From Deinandra increscens subsp. villosa (taxonomy: Eukaryota; Streptophyta; Magnoliopsida; Asterales; Asteraceae): DNA of 64,000 bases. Both the position numbers and the translations under genes were made by a program. Position 1 is the stretch's first letter; every line of letters starts with the position of its first letter. The stretch is from positions 64,160,278 through 64,224,277 of the forward strand of contig JBCNJP010000003.1 of the NCBI GenBank assembly GCA_039602395.1, read 5' to 3'. This document shows, in pieces, positions 35,889 to 48,143 of the stretch. The notes under the pieces were generated by a model. It worked only from the letters and a program-made list of their open reading frames with translations. It was not told the origin of the DNA and did not search any database.

Positions 35889-38800
35889 ATGGGGCTGTCT
35901 TTTACAAAGCTATTTAGCCGCTTGTTTGCCAAGAGGGAGATGCGAATTCTGATGGTTGGTCTCGATGCAGCTGGTAAAACCACAATTTTGTACAAGCTAA
36001 AGTTGGGGGAAATTGTCACCACTATCCCTACTATTGGTATGCTTCATTGTCAACAATGCTAGTTCCGTTTTGCATTTTTTCCTTCCCTTTTACATGAACT
36101 ATTATGCTATGTGGTTAGTCGGTATATTAATTTTCTTTTTGTACTGCAAACACCTCCACCCCTCCCTAATTTCTACTCCAAATTCCACCTAATGCCCCCA
36201 TTATAGGACTTGAACCCGCACGATTTTGGTGGAGATAAACTCCTGCTACCACTAGGCCAAGAGGCCATCAGCCAATGTCTTAAATAATAATAATATACAC
36301 TTATACAGAATTGTAGATAAGCACATGTCTCCATGAGACTTTCATGAATTTGTTAGACTGCTAGCTCTAATTTACTGATCAGGAAAAGGCAGAAGGTTCT
36401 GGTATAGGAGCATCAGAAAAATATTATTTTTAAGTGTACTAGTGTCGTTCATTTGGCTAGCTGAACTAAGGTTATGGATAACATTTTCTAGCAGCTTTGA
36501 TTTTTGCTTATGTGTTAATTAACCAGGAAATCTGCTCAATCTTATGAAGTGTTTACTCTGTTTAGCATATTCACTGAAAAATATCAGAGCTATTAGTAGC
36601 AGTAATGGTCTTCATTGTTTGAAGTTCTTGCCTTTTTCATTCTGTCTCATAAGAAATGCCATATTTTAAAAAGGGAAATATGAAGGGCTGATCCACCTTC
36701 CATTAAATCTACATTTTAGTCACCGAATGACACTTAACCATTTATTTCAACTTGTAATTTGGGCACTGCAGTCAAATTTCTGGAAGACTTGGTAATTTCC
36801 TTCTGTAATTTTTATTACGCCTTTATTGAAAAGTGCAAAACAGCTTCCACATATCATTGGATCTTTATTTTGGTCATTCACACATACGTGTTGTGAACAA
36901 TCCTTTTCTTTTCTGTTATTTTAACCTTATTTTTTATAGTCCCATTCTATGAGGTTATCTAGTATCTTATTTTGCTTTTAAGTTCAAACTAAATACAAAC
37001 ACAAACCTTGAAGGAGGAACAAATAAATGATATAATAGAGTTCTGTATAACCTATTCATGAATGTTGTATTGATTCACTATCCCTTAAAAGGTACTAGTG
37101 TAGTTTCTTAATTTAAAGTCACCAGTCATATTGTAAAGAGTTATTTTTTATATCTGTAATATAATGGATGTAGCTTATGGTTTATAATGTTTTTGGATAG
37201 TCATCATAAAGTTTTTACTTCTCTACAATCATTCATTTTTCAAGGCTTACATATACTTAATGTTTTAAACGAGCTTGTTGCTATTATTAAGGCAAGACAA
37301 GATGTTAGAAAATCCAATTTGGGGTTCCAAATTTTTATTTACAAGGTTAAAAACTTAGAATCAAGTTTTTTAAAAGTTTATGGCAAGTGCTTAGTAGAAT
37401 AGGAAAAATAAAGCATGTGTGCGTACCCTGATTTATGCACCAAAGTGACTAAAATAAATAGTAAACAAAACGTAGTAAGCCATCTTTTCTTTTCAATAAT
37501 TGTATAAGTGGACATTTCAAAATTAATAATGGTGCTAGCATAACTTAATAGCACTGCCAGATAGAGACCACAAGTAAATGGTAAGTGGCTAAGTGTGTTA
37601 CAAACCCAGATTCATATTCTTTCAGATCCTAGTGTTGACCCATAATCAATTTTTAGTGGTTTTTAGGTTAGTGGATAAGTGGGGCTGAGTAGTAGGAATG
37701 CTAACTGGCTCCATCTCAGCTTATGTTTAAGTATCTGTGTGCTTGTCCTAGATAGGTTGTCTTGTTAGTTCGAATTTAGATTACATGTTCTTGTAACTAG
37801 AGACCAATCCCTTCTCTAATTGGGTGTTTATCAATCAAAGCATTCGGCTAGTTTTCTTCGATATTTTTTTTGTTTTTATCACCGGTTCCATTGCCGGGAA
37901 ACGAAGATGGTGTAGGCTTGGAATACACCCTAGGACAACGATACCAACCCAGATCCAATCGCTGCCCAATTAGCTGCTATTGCTCTGAAACTTGAATCCA
38001 TGGAGTCCTTAAAGGAGGACATTACAACCCTGAAATCGCATGCATGTTCCCGAGATAAAAATGGCGGAGGCATAGTTGTCAAGGGCGCAAGAGGCACTCA
38101 AGGCCCACGTGCCGCACCTGGAGCCTTTGGTGCAAGGCGCAAAAGAAAGCGAGGGAGTGAGACAAAAAAGCACATATAATAAAGCTCACATGTTTAGGGG
38201 TTTTAGACATATATTAGGTTTGTTTAGGACTAGTTTAATTATTTTAGCCTTTTAGGCAATAAATTCAAAACCTAACCCCTAATACCTATATCTAATATGT
38301 AAAACAAAATAAATAAAAAATTAAAATTGTAAATTTTTTTCTAAAGTGAAGGAGACTTGTTTCTAAAGTGAGGTCTCTAGGCTCTCTTTCCAAGCATCCC
38401 AACCTTTAGACTTGAGTTACCTATCTCCATTTAAAATTTCAAGAGGTTGAAACCGATGAAAACACTCTAGCAGTCGAATCAGTCCTATTTTCTTGCCTTG
38501 AAGCACCTGCAATCTACCGGAATCGCACCTGGACTGTCACGGGGCGGTTTTATTGCGCTTTTGAAAACTATGGGCGGATATAGTAGCTGATTTGAAGACG
38601 AAGATAGTAACTGGTGGTGTCATCAATGTAACCGTCCTTGCAACAAAATTGATTTTCTGCTTTTGGCGTTGGAGACCCACGAGGATGGATATTGAAGGCT
38701 AAAAAGTACTTTTGGTATTATAGCATAACAGGTGAAGAAAAAGTGGATGTCGCATCTATGCATTTGGAAGTGGACGCCCTAAACTGTGGAAAAATATGGA

Positions 38801-41800
38801 TTTGGACGCCGTTGTAAAACTGGGACTTTCAAGCTACTAGAGGCTGCTGATGATGAGACTAACCAGGCTGCCTCATCGGGTTTAAATACTCTGAGACCTG
38901 GAAACAAATAGCTGACATCAGTCTCCATGCCCTTCTAGGTGAGTCGAACACCACCGTGATGAATTTCAGAGGCACTATCGGCTCTACCGAGGTGTTAATA
39001 TTGATTGATAGTGGTTCCACTTATAATTTTATCGCTGGATCCCTTGTGAAAAAATTGAGTTTGCCAAATCAGTTCGTGTTTCCATTCAAAGTGTAACATC
39101 CCACATTGGTGGGGAGGAGAACTAAGCACTGCTTTATAAGCGTGTGGATACCTCCTCTACCAAGACGCGTTTTAAAACCGTGAGGGGCAGATGTCGGAGG
39201 GCATGCCGGCTGTGAAAGCGGACAATATCTTGGTTGCGACGGACCTGGGCTGTTACAGATAGTATCAGAGCCAGTCGTCGGCCAGTGTGCCAGCGAGGAT
39301 GCTGGTCCCCTAAGAGGGGAGAATTGTAACATCCCACATTGGTGGGGAGGTGAACTAAACACAAGGGTGTGGATACCTCCCCCACCAAGACGCCTTTCGT
39401 AATCCGTGAGGGGCGGATGCCTGAGGGCATGTTGGCTGCCAAAGCAGACAATATCTTGGTTGCGACGGGCGTGGGTTGTTACACGGAGTGCAACTAGGAA
39501 ACGGATATATCATCCATTGTGATCGGATTTGTCGGGATATTTCTCTGCAGCTCTCGGATCTACTGTCACCCATGATTTCTACTCATTCTCACTGGGTGGG
39601 GCATATGTGGTGCTGGGTATGTCTTTGCTAAACACAATCCAAGCAAACTGACGCAATATGTTTCTGATCGTAATAGTTAATGGTAGATCACATTAGCTTA
39701 AGGGGGTCAGAGCGTATTCTCCATTGCTCACAACACTCATTGTTCCAGCCTCCAATTTGACTTTGCAACAACTTACAACTGCGCACCATCTACACCCAGT
39801 GGACCGAATATGATTACAAAGGATCGGGAGACTGATGTGCAGCCTTAGATAAGGCAACACACAACTAGGTTTATGATACTGGGCAACAAGTCATAACTTC
39901 CCTTACTCCATTCCGACTGGAGGACAAGTCTTTTATCCGAGCAGGAAGTATTGTTACAAACCCAGATACATATTCTGTTCTGGATCTCAGCGTTGATCCA
40001 TGACCAAGTCAGATTAGTTTTTAGAGGTTTTTAGGTTAGTGGATAAGTGGGGGGCTGTATAGTAGGAATGGTAAGTGACCTCTTTGTTTTTAAGTTGAAT
40101 TTATATTACTTGTCTTGTAATTAAGGCTGGTCCCTTCTTGAATTAGATGCTCATCGATCAAGTATTTGGCTAGTTTTCTTCGATTTTTCTGTTTCTATCA
40201 AAGTGCTATATTAAAATATATTTGTTATTGAAACATATATTTAGTAATGGGTGGGTGGCTACTTAAATATCTTCTTTTGCAACATTTCTATTCTAGGGAA
40301 AGTTTCAAGGCAACATAAGTTTTGCAAGGTTTCATGTTTGTTTTGGCATGTGAAATTTACTTCTATAAGATCATTGACTAGGAGGAACCATTTTCTGGTC
40401 AAATAATGCAATTCTTATGAGTTTGATGGAAAAATTCTTCCTATCGTTTTATGACATCCAATGATTCTGGAAGAGAATATGAAAATACCTTCTAATTTTC
40501 AGTTTTTGTACTGTTTTCTACTTGCCATTGTTCCTTTTTAGTAGACTTGTAGATGATATAAGTAAAGTTTCTATCAAAGTGCTATATTAAAATATATTTG
40601 TTATTGAAACATATATTTAGTAATGGGTGGGTGGCTACTTAAATATCTTCTTTTGCAACATTTCTATTCTAGGGAAAGTTTCAAGGCAACATAAGTTTTG
40701 CAAGGTTTCATGTTTGTTTTGGCATGTGAAATTTACTTCTATAAGATCATTGACTAGGAGGAACCATTTTCTGGTCAAATAATGCAATTCTTATGAGTTT
40801 GATGGAAAAATTCTTCCTATCGTTTTATGACATCCAATGATTCTGGAAGAGAATATGAAAATACCTTCTAATTTTCAGTTTTTGTACTGTTTTCTACTTG
40901 CCATTGTTCTTTTTTAGTAGACTTGTAGATGATATAAGTAAATAGGACACCATGCAGGAAAAACATTTTAGCCTTATTCTCATCCTACAACCCTAAAGTG
41001 GTACCAGTTGTGTATATTATTTGGGAACATATAAGGTCCAAGTCATTTCATGTTTATTAGTTTGATCAATAAAATTGGCGAGGGTAAAGAGAAGGTAGAT
41101 AATGCACACTCATATTATACATAGGTGGAAAATTAACCATATTATAACGGTTGATTTGGGTTGTGTTGTATTATAAACGGACAAGGTTAAAAACTTCAGC
41201 CAAAGGGGAATTAGTCAAATGGGTTCAACGGCTGTGGGTTGACCAAAGATTATTTTCAATGTATAAAACATCTTAATTTGTTAAATTCAAATATTTAGAT
41301 TATTATTGTGATATTATTGTTTCTCTAAGAGTCTAATCATAAATTAAAACATTAATTATCCATAGAGCTTCAAAATTTGACAGAATAGTTTTTCTACCTA
41401 CCCTAATTGACTCACACCAAATAGTGATCTGCTTCAACCTGCGACCTAATTAACCATATTATATGGGTTGTGTTGTATCTGAAACAGGAGAAATTAACAA
41501 CTTTAGCTAAAGGGGAATAAGGTAAATGCATTGAAAATTTGACAGAATAGTTTTTCTACCTACCCTAATTGACTCACACCAAATAGTGACCTGCTTCAAC
41601 CTGCGACCTAATTAACCATATTATATGGGCTGATATGGGTTGTGTTGTATCTCAAACGGGAGAAATTAACAACTTTAGCTAAAAGGGGAATAAGGTAAAT
41701 GCATTGAACAGAGTGGAAGTTGACCAAAGATTATTTTTACTGTATACAACCTCTTAAATTGTTATATTCAAAGGCTAGATTATTATTGTTTTCTAATCAT

Positions 41801-44800
41801 AATTAACATACTTTGATCTATAAAAGAAGTTCAAAGGTGTACATAAAAGTGTGTTGCTTACCAACCAAGCTCAATCTCACTACAACCTGTGACCTGATCT
41901 GCCTATCTTGCCACCTTTTATACTATAAGAATCATTCCTTAGTATACTTTTGTGTTGCCTTTAGATCAAGTCCTTAGTGCCTTGATAATCTCATTACATC
42001 AACACAGGTTTGTATTTTTAAGGTCAACTAGAAGATCTGTCAAAAGATTCTCTTTCTAGTTGCTCATGATTAGGAATTTGATATTTCAAAAAAATTTGCA
42101 TTTTTGTTTTATGTACTTGAACTTGTATTTTTGCAGGATTCAATGTTGAAACCGTTGAATACAAGAACATAAGTTTTACCGTGTGGGATGTGGGTGGTCA
42201 AGACAAGGTAATATTGTCATCATCAAACCATAGAAATGACCAATATTGTGGCAGCCTTTTAGTTTCTCGGCCTAACAAAATGTTTGTGTTTTATTAATCA
42301 GTACTCATTCGTAAATAAATATTATTTTAGGCGAAAGAACAATTGCAGTTTACAATTTTACGTCTTGATGAAAACAGCTTTCATTTTTGGTTTGTTAAGG
42401 AAGAATTGATATGTATTTAACTCATTTTATGATCTGTTAAATCAAATGCTGATTTTAGTTGTATCCAGATTCGACCTTTATGGAGGCACTACTTCCAGAA
42501 CACACAAGGTCTTATCTTTGTGGTTGACAGCAATGATCGTGATCGTGTAGTTGAGGCAAGAGATGAGCTTCACCGGATGCTTAATGAGGTATTTTGAGGC
42601 TCCAAACTTTTTTAGTGGATCAGTTGCAAGTTGCAATAGGAATTTGTTTCTTTATTAGTAATTTGAGTGTGTCACAGGATGAATTAAGGGATGCAGTGTT
42701 ACTAGTTTTTGCCAACAAGCAAGATCTTCCAAATGCAATGAATGCTGCTGAAATTACTGACAAGCTTGGGTTGCATTCTCTCCGACAGCGACACTGGTAA
42801 TGCTCTCGAGTTACACAACTATGCCACATGTGCAGACAGACACACACAACATGTTTTGATGAATAGATAATGACTATTGTTGGCAAATCGGGAGGGATGC
42901 ACGAGCCAAAATGGGTCGTGTTGGTCCAACCCTTCAACGCCTTTTTCGTACTATGTAAATCGTTGATGTCTCAACTTAGATCACACATGCAAAATGATAC
43001 TAACCCAGAACCAGGTCCATATCAGAATCGGCCAGAACCAGGTCCATATCAGAATCGGGTCCCCTCTATTGACCTAGACTAAGTCAACCCTTATTTTCAG
43101 ATTATTGGAAAGTGGGTCCTTATTTTCAGGGAGAGGTTTATGTAACTGTGGGAGCAAATATGAGTTTAAGTAGTAATGTTTTAGTTTAGTTTCTATTCCT
43201 TGTTAATTCCTATAATTAACAGAGAGAGGCAATCTTCCAGAGAGACCCTCAGCTCCGAAGTAAGGCGTAACTGAAGTACATGTGAAACGCGTCTCGAAGA
43301 ACAAGACATCAAAAGACGAAAGGAAAAAAAAACCACAGAAAAACACACGCAGAAAAAAAGTAAAAGTAATAATAAGAAAAAAAATTAATAATAATAATAA
43401 ATTGGAAAAATGGATTTTCATAATACAAGTTTCAAAATTTCCTCACAATAAAACCAGTTTTATAGGTATTAGATTATAATGATACACCGTTAGTTTTACT
43501 AACGGTGTTAGTGGTTGCTGACATGGCATACTATAGGTTTTTATTAATAAAAAGTAACTAAAATGGACAGACTATTTATGTAACTTCTATACATTAATAA
43601 AAAAAAAGTTAAAAAAATTAGAAAAAAGAAAAGAAGAAGAACGGGGAGAAAGGCAAAGCAGTTATTGACGACCTCCGGCGACCTCGTTTTCTCTGGCTCC
43701 CGTTTTCGTTGGACGCTCGCCGGCTCATCACGAAACTGCTCGATCCAAATCCCGATTGTCCAACAATCTCCAAAATCACGGAATCTCCCTGGTTCAAAAA
43801 GCAAAAACCTAAAAAACCTAACTTCCTGTTCGATGACGACGTAATAAATCTGAAATGCAAGGAAACCGAGACTCTAAACGCGTTTCACATAATCCTATTA
43901 TTAGAAGGTTTCGATATGTCTCCCTTATTTGAGGAGAAGAAACGCGAGGAGAAGCAAGAGATCCGATTCACAACCACGAAGCAGGCGGAGATGGTGGTTT
44001 CGAAACTGGAATCGGTGGCGAAGGCGACGAAATTTAGCGTGAAGAAGAACGAGGACGAGAGTAGTTTGAGGCTGCAGGGACATGAAATTGGGAGGAAAGG
44101 GAAATTAGGAATCACGGCGAATATCTGGGCGGTGGCGCCGTCGTCGTTGTGGTGGAGGTGAAGAAATCAAGCATGAAGAAGAACAAGGGACGGGGGTAGT
44201 TTAGTTTTTTTTTTTTTACCCAAATCTTGTAAAAATTTACAAACTAGTCCCTTTCTTTTATGACTTGGTTAAAACATGCCACATAGGATCCACGTCAACA
44301 GCCACGTCAACAACCACTAACACCGTTAGTAAAAAACTAATAGTGTATCGTTATAATCCAATACCTATAAAGCTGGTATTATTGTGAGGAAATTTTGAAA
44401 CTCGTATTATTATCCGCCAACTAGGTAGATTTTGTATTATTAAAATCCATATTTCCTAATAAAATAATAGATAAATAAATAAATAGACTAAAAATAATAG
44501 ATAGGTAAATAGGTATACATATAAAAAGATAGATAAATAAATAAAGGGAAAACATTCAAGGGTTTCTTAACCTTAATCCTATACCTCTAAGAAATCCTAT
44601 CTTTGACCATGTCCCCAAAAAGGTGCAAATCTAACAAATCAAGCCTAATACGCTCATCCAATGTCATCTTAGGTCTACCCCCTCCTCTCCTCCTCTTGAC
44701 CGTGATGCTGTTAATCGAACGAACAGGCTCAGTCAACTGTCTTCTCTTCACGTGGATAAACCATCTCAATCTTCCCTCCCATACCTTCTCGGATATACTC

Positions 44801-47800
44801 ACCACCGTAAATTTTTCCGAAAAACCTCGTTTCTAATACGATCCAACTTAGTATGCCACTCATCCACCTCAACATCCTCACCTAAGCCACTTCCAACTTT
44901 CACGCATGTGACATCTTGATGACCCAACATTCAGATGCATACAACATTGTCGGTCTAACAGCAACCTTTTAGAATTTTCCTTTAAGCTTAACAGGAAACC
45001 TCTTGTCGCAGAGTACACCAGTGGCCACACGCCAGCGACACCAACCCGCTTTGATGCGCTGGGCCATATCATAATCAATGCCCCCATTGTTTTGAACAAA
45101 CAAGCTTAAGTACTTAAACTTGGTGACAATTGGAACTGAATGGCCATCAATAGTAATCTGGACATCCTTAGCATCGCCCGCACCTCTGAAGTCACAGTGC
45201 AGGTACTCAGGCTTTGAACGTCTAATCTTATGCCTTTAGATTTCAAAGCAGCTCTCCACTCCTCCGGCTTTTCATTCAATCCTACTCTCTGCAATTAGCA
45301 CAATATCATCGGCGAAAAGCATGCACCACGGAACTTCCTCCTGCAACGATCTTGACACCTCGTCCATTACAACAACAAAGAGGAACGGGCTCAATGCTGC
45401 CCCTTGGTGGAGACCACCCCCACATGAAAAGCGTCAGTGTCTCTCACAGTCCCACAGGCGCCCGAACGCAAGTCACGATACTATATACATATCCCTGATA
45501 ATATCTATGTATTTCCCGGAGACCCCTCTACTCTCGAGACTATCCCAAATAAGGCGTCATGGTACACTTTCGTATGCCTTTTCTAGGTCAATGAACACCA
45601 TATGCAGATCACGCATTTTCTTTCGATACATCTCCATTAATTGCCTTAGAATGTGTATTGCCTCTATAGTGGACCTCCCAGGCATGAAACCGAATTGGTT
45701 TACTGTGACCTTTCCTGCCTGATTCTAGTCTCGATAACATTTTCCCATAGCTTCATAGTATGACTTACAACTTAATGCCTCCGTAGCTCTCACAACACTG
45801 AGCGTCTCCTTTGTTCTTGACTTCTTGTATAGCGGGATTACAACACTAGCCCTCCACTGCTCCGGCATCCCTTCGGTATTGAAGATAGTGTTAAACAGGG
45901 TGACTAGCCACGTAACTCCAAACTCTCCCAAACATTTCCACACCTTGATAGGTATGTTGTCCGGGCCAACAACTTTCGCTCTTCCCATCTTCCCGAGTGC
46001 AATCCTCACTTCCTCATGAGAGACACGACAATAACACTTAAACGGGTGTTGTAGCCGCAACAAAGTAAAATCGGCATCGTCAATGTGTGCCCTCCCGCCA
46101 TTGAAGAGTCTGTTGAAGTAGTATTGCCATCTCAACTTGATGTCACGCTCCTTGACTAAGACACGTCCATCGTCGACTTTTAGAAACTTCACAACTCCTA
46201 GATCTTGTCTTTTGCGCTCTCTAGCTTTGGCAACCTTGAACATAAAATTACCCCCCCCCCCCCCCTCCTTAGACTCTAGTCGTTTGTACATCTGACTAAA
46301 AGCCAAAGTCTTCACCTCCGAGACAGTCGTCTACGCCTCCCTCTTGGCTTTCTTGTAGACCTCCTTTAATTTTGTGCGGTCTTCTTCATCAGTGCAGCCC
46401 AGAAGCTCCCTAAAACAACTTTGCTTTACCTTAATTTTTTCTTGCACCACTTCATTCTACCACCATGACTCACGAGAGAATGTTCCTCCCAGAGGTAGTC
46501 CATAGGGCATCCCAAGCTACTTGGTTAGTGGTGGTTGCCATATCAACCCCTAACTGGTTTGCATCCCTAATTACCAAAGTCGAGGTTGACAAGATAACCT
46601 TATCTTTGAACACCAAAATCTTATCACCCAAAGGCCCCACCGAGTCCTTGGTCTACACTTCCCCGCCACAGAATTGAAAGAAATTTGCAAACAAAGACAA
46701 AATAGAAGAACAAAACATTAGACAGAAAGTAGAAATGGTGGTTGAGGCTTTCTGTTCAACAAAGGTCCCTTAAAACAGATTTCGGGTCACCCAGGTGAAC
46801 CCATCTGTGTCCCAGGGTGCAACAACCGGAGTAGTGTGTATTGCTGGAGTCAACCTAACACCCGAAACTATACCTAAGACGATAGCACGAAGTCGGAAGA
46901 ATGCTGGAAAGTCTTCTTCACCAGAAGCCAGTTTGTTGTTTTTTTGGTGTCTAAACCAGACTCGAATCCCTCTATTTACAGGGATGGAGGAGCACTTCGT
47001 ATCTGATCAGTCAATGGATTTAACCCCTCAGTTAAGTCATTCGAAACTGATCAGTAATTTAACGCCTGAGTTAGTCAAATCGTAACTGATCAGGAACTCA
47101 AGGGTCAAGTTGTTCCGGAAGAACTGGTCTGGAGGAATCACCAGTCCGTGAAAACTGGTCTTGAACGACTATTCCGGAAGAACCTCACGAAACCTGAATC
47201 GGAGGAACTGGTCCTGATCAACCCACAAATACTAAGGCGGCTCTCAAGCGGCTCGCGGCGATGCGAGCATGCGAAGTGCAAAGTGAGCCATCAAAACATC
47301 ACAAACGCCTAACGCCCAGCCCACACGCACGTGCGAGTGCGAGTTGGGGGTTTGGGGCACCCATTGGATGTGTCTGGTTATATGCGTATACAATTCCCAA
47401 GAGACACTTCCTTATAAACCATTTCAAGGTTTATGTGTCTTCGGATGTGAGATAAGCTCAACTACGCTATTTAAAACTTAAACCGCAACACAACTCTGAG
47501 CATCGATCTCTCGTTCATCTTAGCTCAGTTTTGGACATTGTTTAGTTTGTTGTACTCCTCTCATATAGGAGACGCAAACGAACAAAAAAATAATTATAGT
47601 AAAAGTAATTATTTTTAGTCCAAAATTTCCAACAAATTGCCCTTATTGAATCAAGTATGGGAGATTGCCTATCTCGAATCAGGCCTGTTTTTATTCCAAA
47701 TCCTAGATGACTACTTTGATTTTTCTAGAATCTATCACAAACATGTTTAAATAATAAGATGGAGTTAAAAAAATAAAAAAACAATGTCGGGGAGGATGTC

Positions 47801-48143
47801 AGACGACTTTTGACTTGTTTAACCTGATAGACCCATTTCACCGTGTTCATTGAATATACAACCGAAATTGACTCTTATTAATTGACATGTATCAGGTATA
47901 TCCAGAGCACATGTGCCACCTCTGGGGAAGGTCTATACGAAGGACTGGATTGGCTTTCTAACAACATTGCTAACAAGGTAAACCTTTTAAGCACGGTTAG
48001 GCTAAACTTGCTGATTGTTTTTGTTTGTTTAAATGCTTTGTGAACAAATCGTCTGTGAAGTTGGTATATAGTGAAATTTGCTTGTTATGACCTCTCTATT
48101 TTCTGCATCATGATTGTTTGCTTTGGGTCAATTTCAGGCCTAG
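35889..48143 (+). CDS. ARF1: ADP-ribosylation factor 1 (small GTPase), six coding exons
   Basis: Exons 35889-36036, 42137-42207, 42469-42588, 42678-42796, 47896-47977 and 48138-48143 join in frame, all with GT-AG introns, to give 181 residues, the exact length of ARF1. Gly2 is the myristoylation site and an amphipathic N-terminal helix follows. The P-loop is G-L-D-A-A-G-K-T-T (24-32), switch 2 is W-D-V-G-G-Q-D-K with the catalytic Gln71, and N-K-Q-D (126-129) and C-A-T bind guanine. The last exon codes only Ala plus stop. ARF1 recruits COPI and other coats to Golgi membranes when loaded with GTP by Sec7-type exchange factors. Coding sequence is undamaged. Introns 1 (6100 nt) and 4 (5099 nt) are swollen by transposons; introns 2, 3 and 5 are 261, 89 and 160 nt. 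Confidence 0.96.
36150..36280 (-). mobile_element. tRNA-derived SINE-like fragment in ARF1 intron 1
   Basis: On the - strand a pol III A box (tggcctagtggtagc, 36245-36259) and B box (gggttcaagtcc, 36206-36217) are spaced as in tRNA-derived SINEs. Ends and target duplication are not clear. Confidence 0.6.
37596..40200 (+). mobile_element. Decayed Ty3/gypsy element in ARF1 intron 1
   Basis: LTRs 37596-37881 and 39952-40200 (tgttacaaaccca to ...tatca) are flanked by aagtg (37591-37595 and 40201-40205). Between them are gag-like remains and a protease-like L-I-D-S-G-S-T near 39001-39020. Reverse transcriptase and integrase are missing, and a TRIM is nested at 39092. The LTRs have diverged by substitutions and indels, so it is old. 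Orientation is from the protease frame. Confidence 0.8.
39092..39483 (+). mobile_element. TRIM element nested in the gypsy remnant
   Basis: Short LTRs 39092-39256 and 39325-39483 begin tgtaacatcccacattgg and end ttgttaca. Directly after the left LTR is a tRNA-Met primer site (agtatcagagcc), and before the right LTR a purine tract (aagaggggagaat). Only 68 bp lie between the LTRs. Flanks caaag and cggag may be a decayed target duplication. It interrupts the protease-like frame. Confidence 0.8.
40191..40942. repeat. 376-bp tandem duplication in ARF1 intron 1
   Basis: Units 40191-40566 and 40567-40942 are almost identical. The unit starts with the last 10 bp of the gypsy LTR, so the duplication came after that insertion. 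Confidence 0.9.
41373..41710. repeat. ~165-bp tandem duplication in ARF1 intron 1
   Basis: The stretch aaaatttgacagaatag through ...ggtaaatgcattgaa occurs twice in a row with small differences. The intron around it is otherwise AT-rich without recognised elements. Confidence 0.8.
43010..43064. repeat. 27-bp direct duplication
   Basis: Two adjacent copies of a unit containing ccagaaccaggtccatatca, in ARF1 intron 4. Confidence 0.75.
43404..44456 (+). mobile_element. Pack-MULE-like element carrying a CIPK gene piece
   Basis: Long inverted repeats 43404-43527 and about 44301-44456 begin ggaaa(a/t)atggatttt. The right arm has an extra ~30 bp. Flanks taataaatt (43395-43403) and taataaaat (44457-44465) match at 8 of 9 positions, as expected for a 9-bp Mutator-type duplication, though the area is AT-rich. 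No transposase is present; the inside is a fragment of a host protein kinase gene. It lies in the same orientation as ARF1, inside intron 4. Confidence 0.7.
43640..44210 (+). pseudogene. CIPK (CBL-interacting kinase) C-terminal fragment
   Basis: The frame starts inside the end of the kinase domain (A-R-R-L-I-T-K-L-L-D-P-N-P), followed by W-F-K-K. The N-A-F motif for CBL calcium sensors is at 43877-43885, and then the PPI/KA1-like end. The catalytic domain (Lys, H-R-D, D-F-G) is absent, so there is no kinase activity. In the NAF helix H-I-I-L-L-L replaces the usual Ser-containing version. Near 44145 the frame shifts to an early stop at 44159-44161, while the family-like end (V-V-E-V-K-K) continues in the next frame. 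The fragment is well preserved, so capture was fairly recent. A peptide able to bind CBL or PP2C proteins is conceivable but there is no sign it is translated. Confidence 0.8.
44575..46450 (-). pseudogene. LINE-type reverse transcriptase remnant
   Basis: On the - strand 46315-45725 holds the N-terminal half of a non-LTR reverse transcriptase (G-P-D-N-I-P-I, W-K-C-L-G, M-P-E-Q-W-R). The catalytic F-A-D-D box is at 45305-45316. A conserved end, R-L-R-W-F-x-H-V-K-R-R followed by a G-G-R-P-K motif, is at 44587-44805. The frame is broken many times, and a run of about 14 C at 46252 interrupts it. It is a dead copy, antisense to ARF1, in intron 4. Confidence 0.8.
46460..47895. other. Rest of ARF1 intron 4
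   Basis: 46460-46640 may still be the 5' part of the LINE. 46680-47640 has sequence resembling a decayed LTR or other repeat (including repeated ccggaagaactggt words at about 47110-47215) but no coding region. The normal intron end with acceptor cag is at 47893-47895. Confidence 0.4.

Noticed and set aside
39069..39573. Several ~100-aa - strand ORFs
   Set aside because: They cross TRIM LTRs and the primer site and repeat each other; not coding.
43544..43860. - strand ORFs over the CIPK fragment
   Set aside because: Antisense shadows of the kinase fragment on the + strand.
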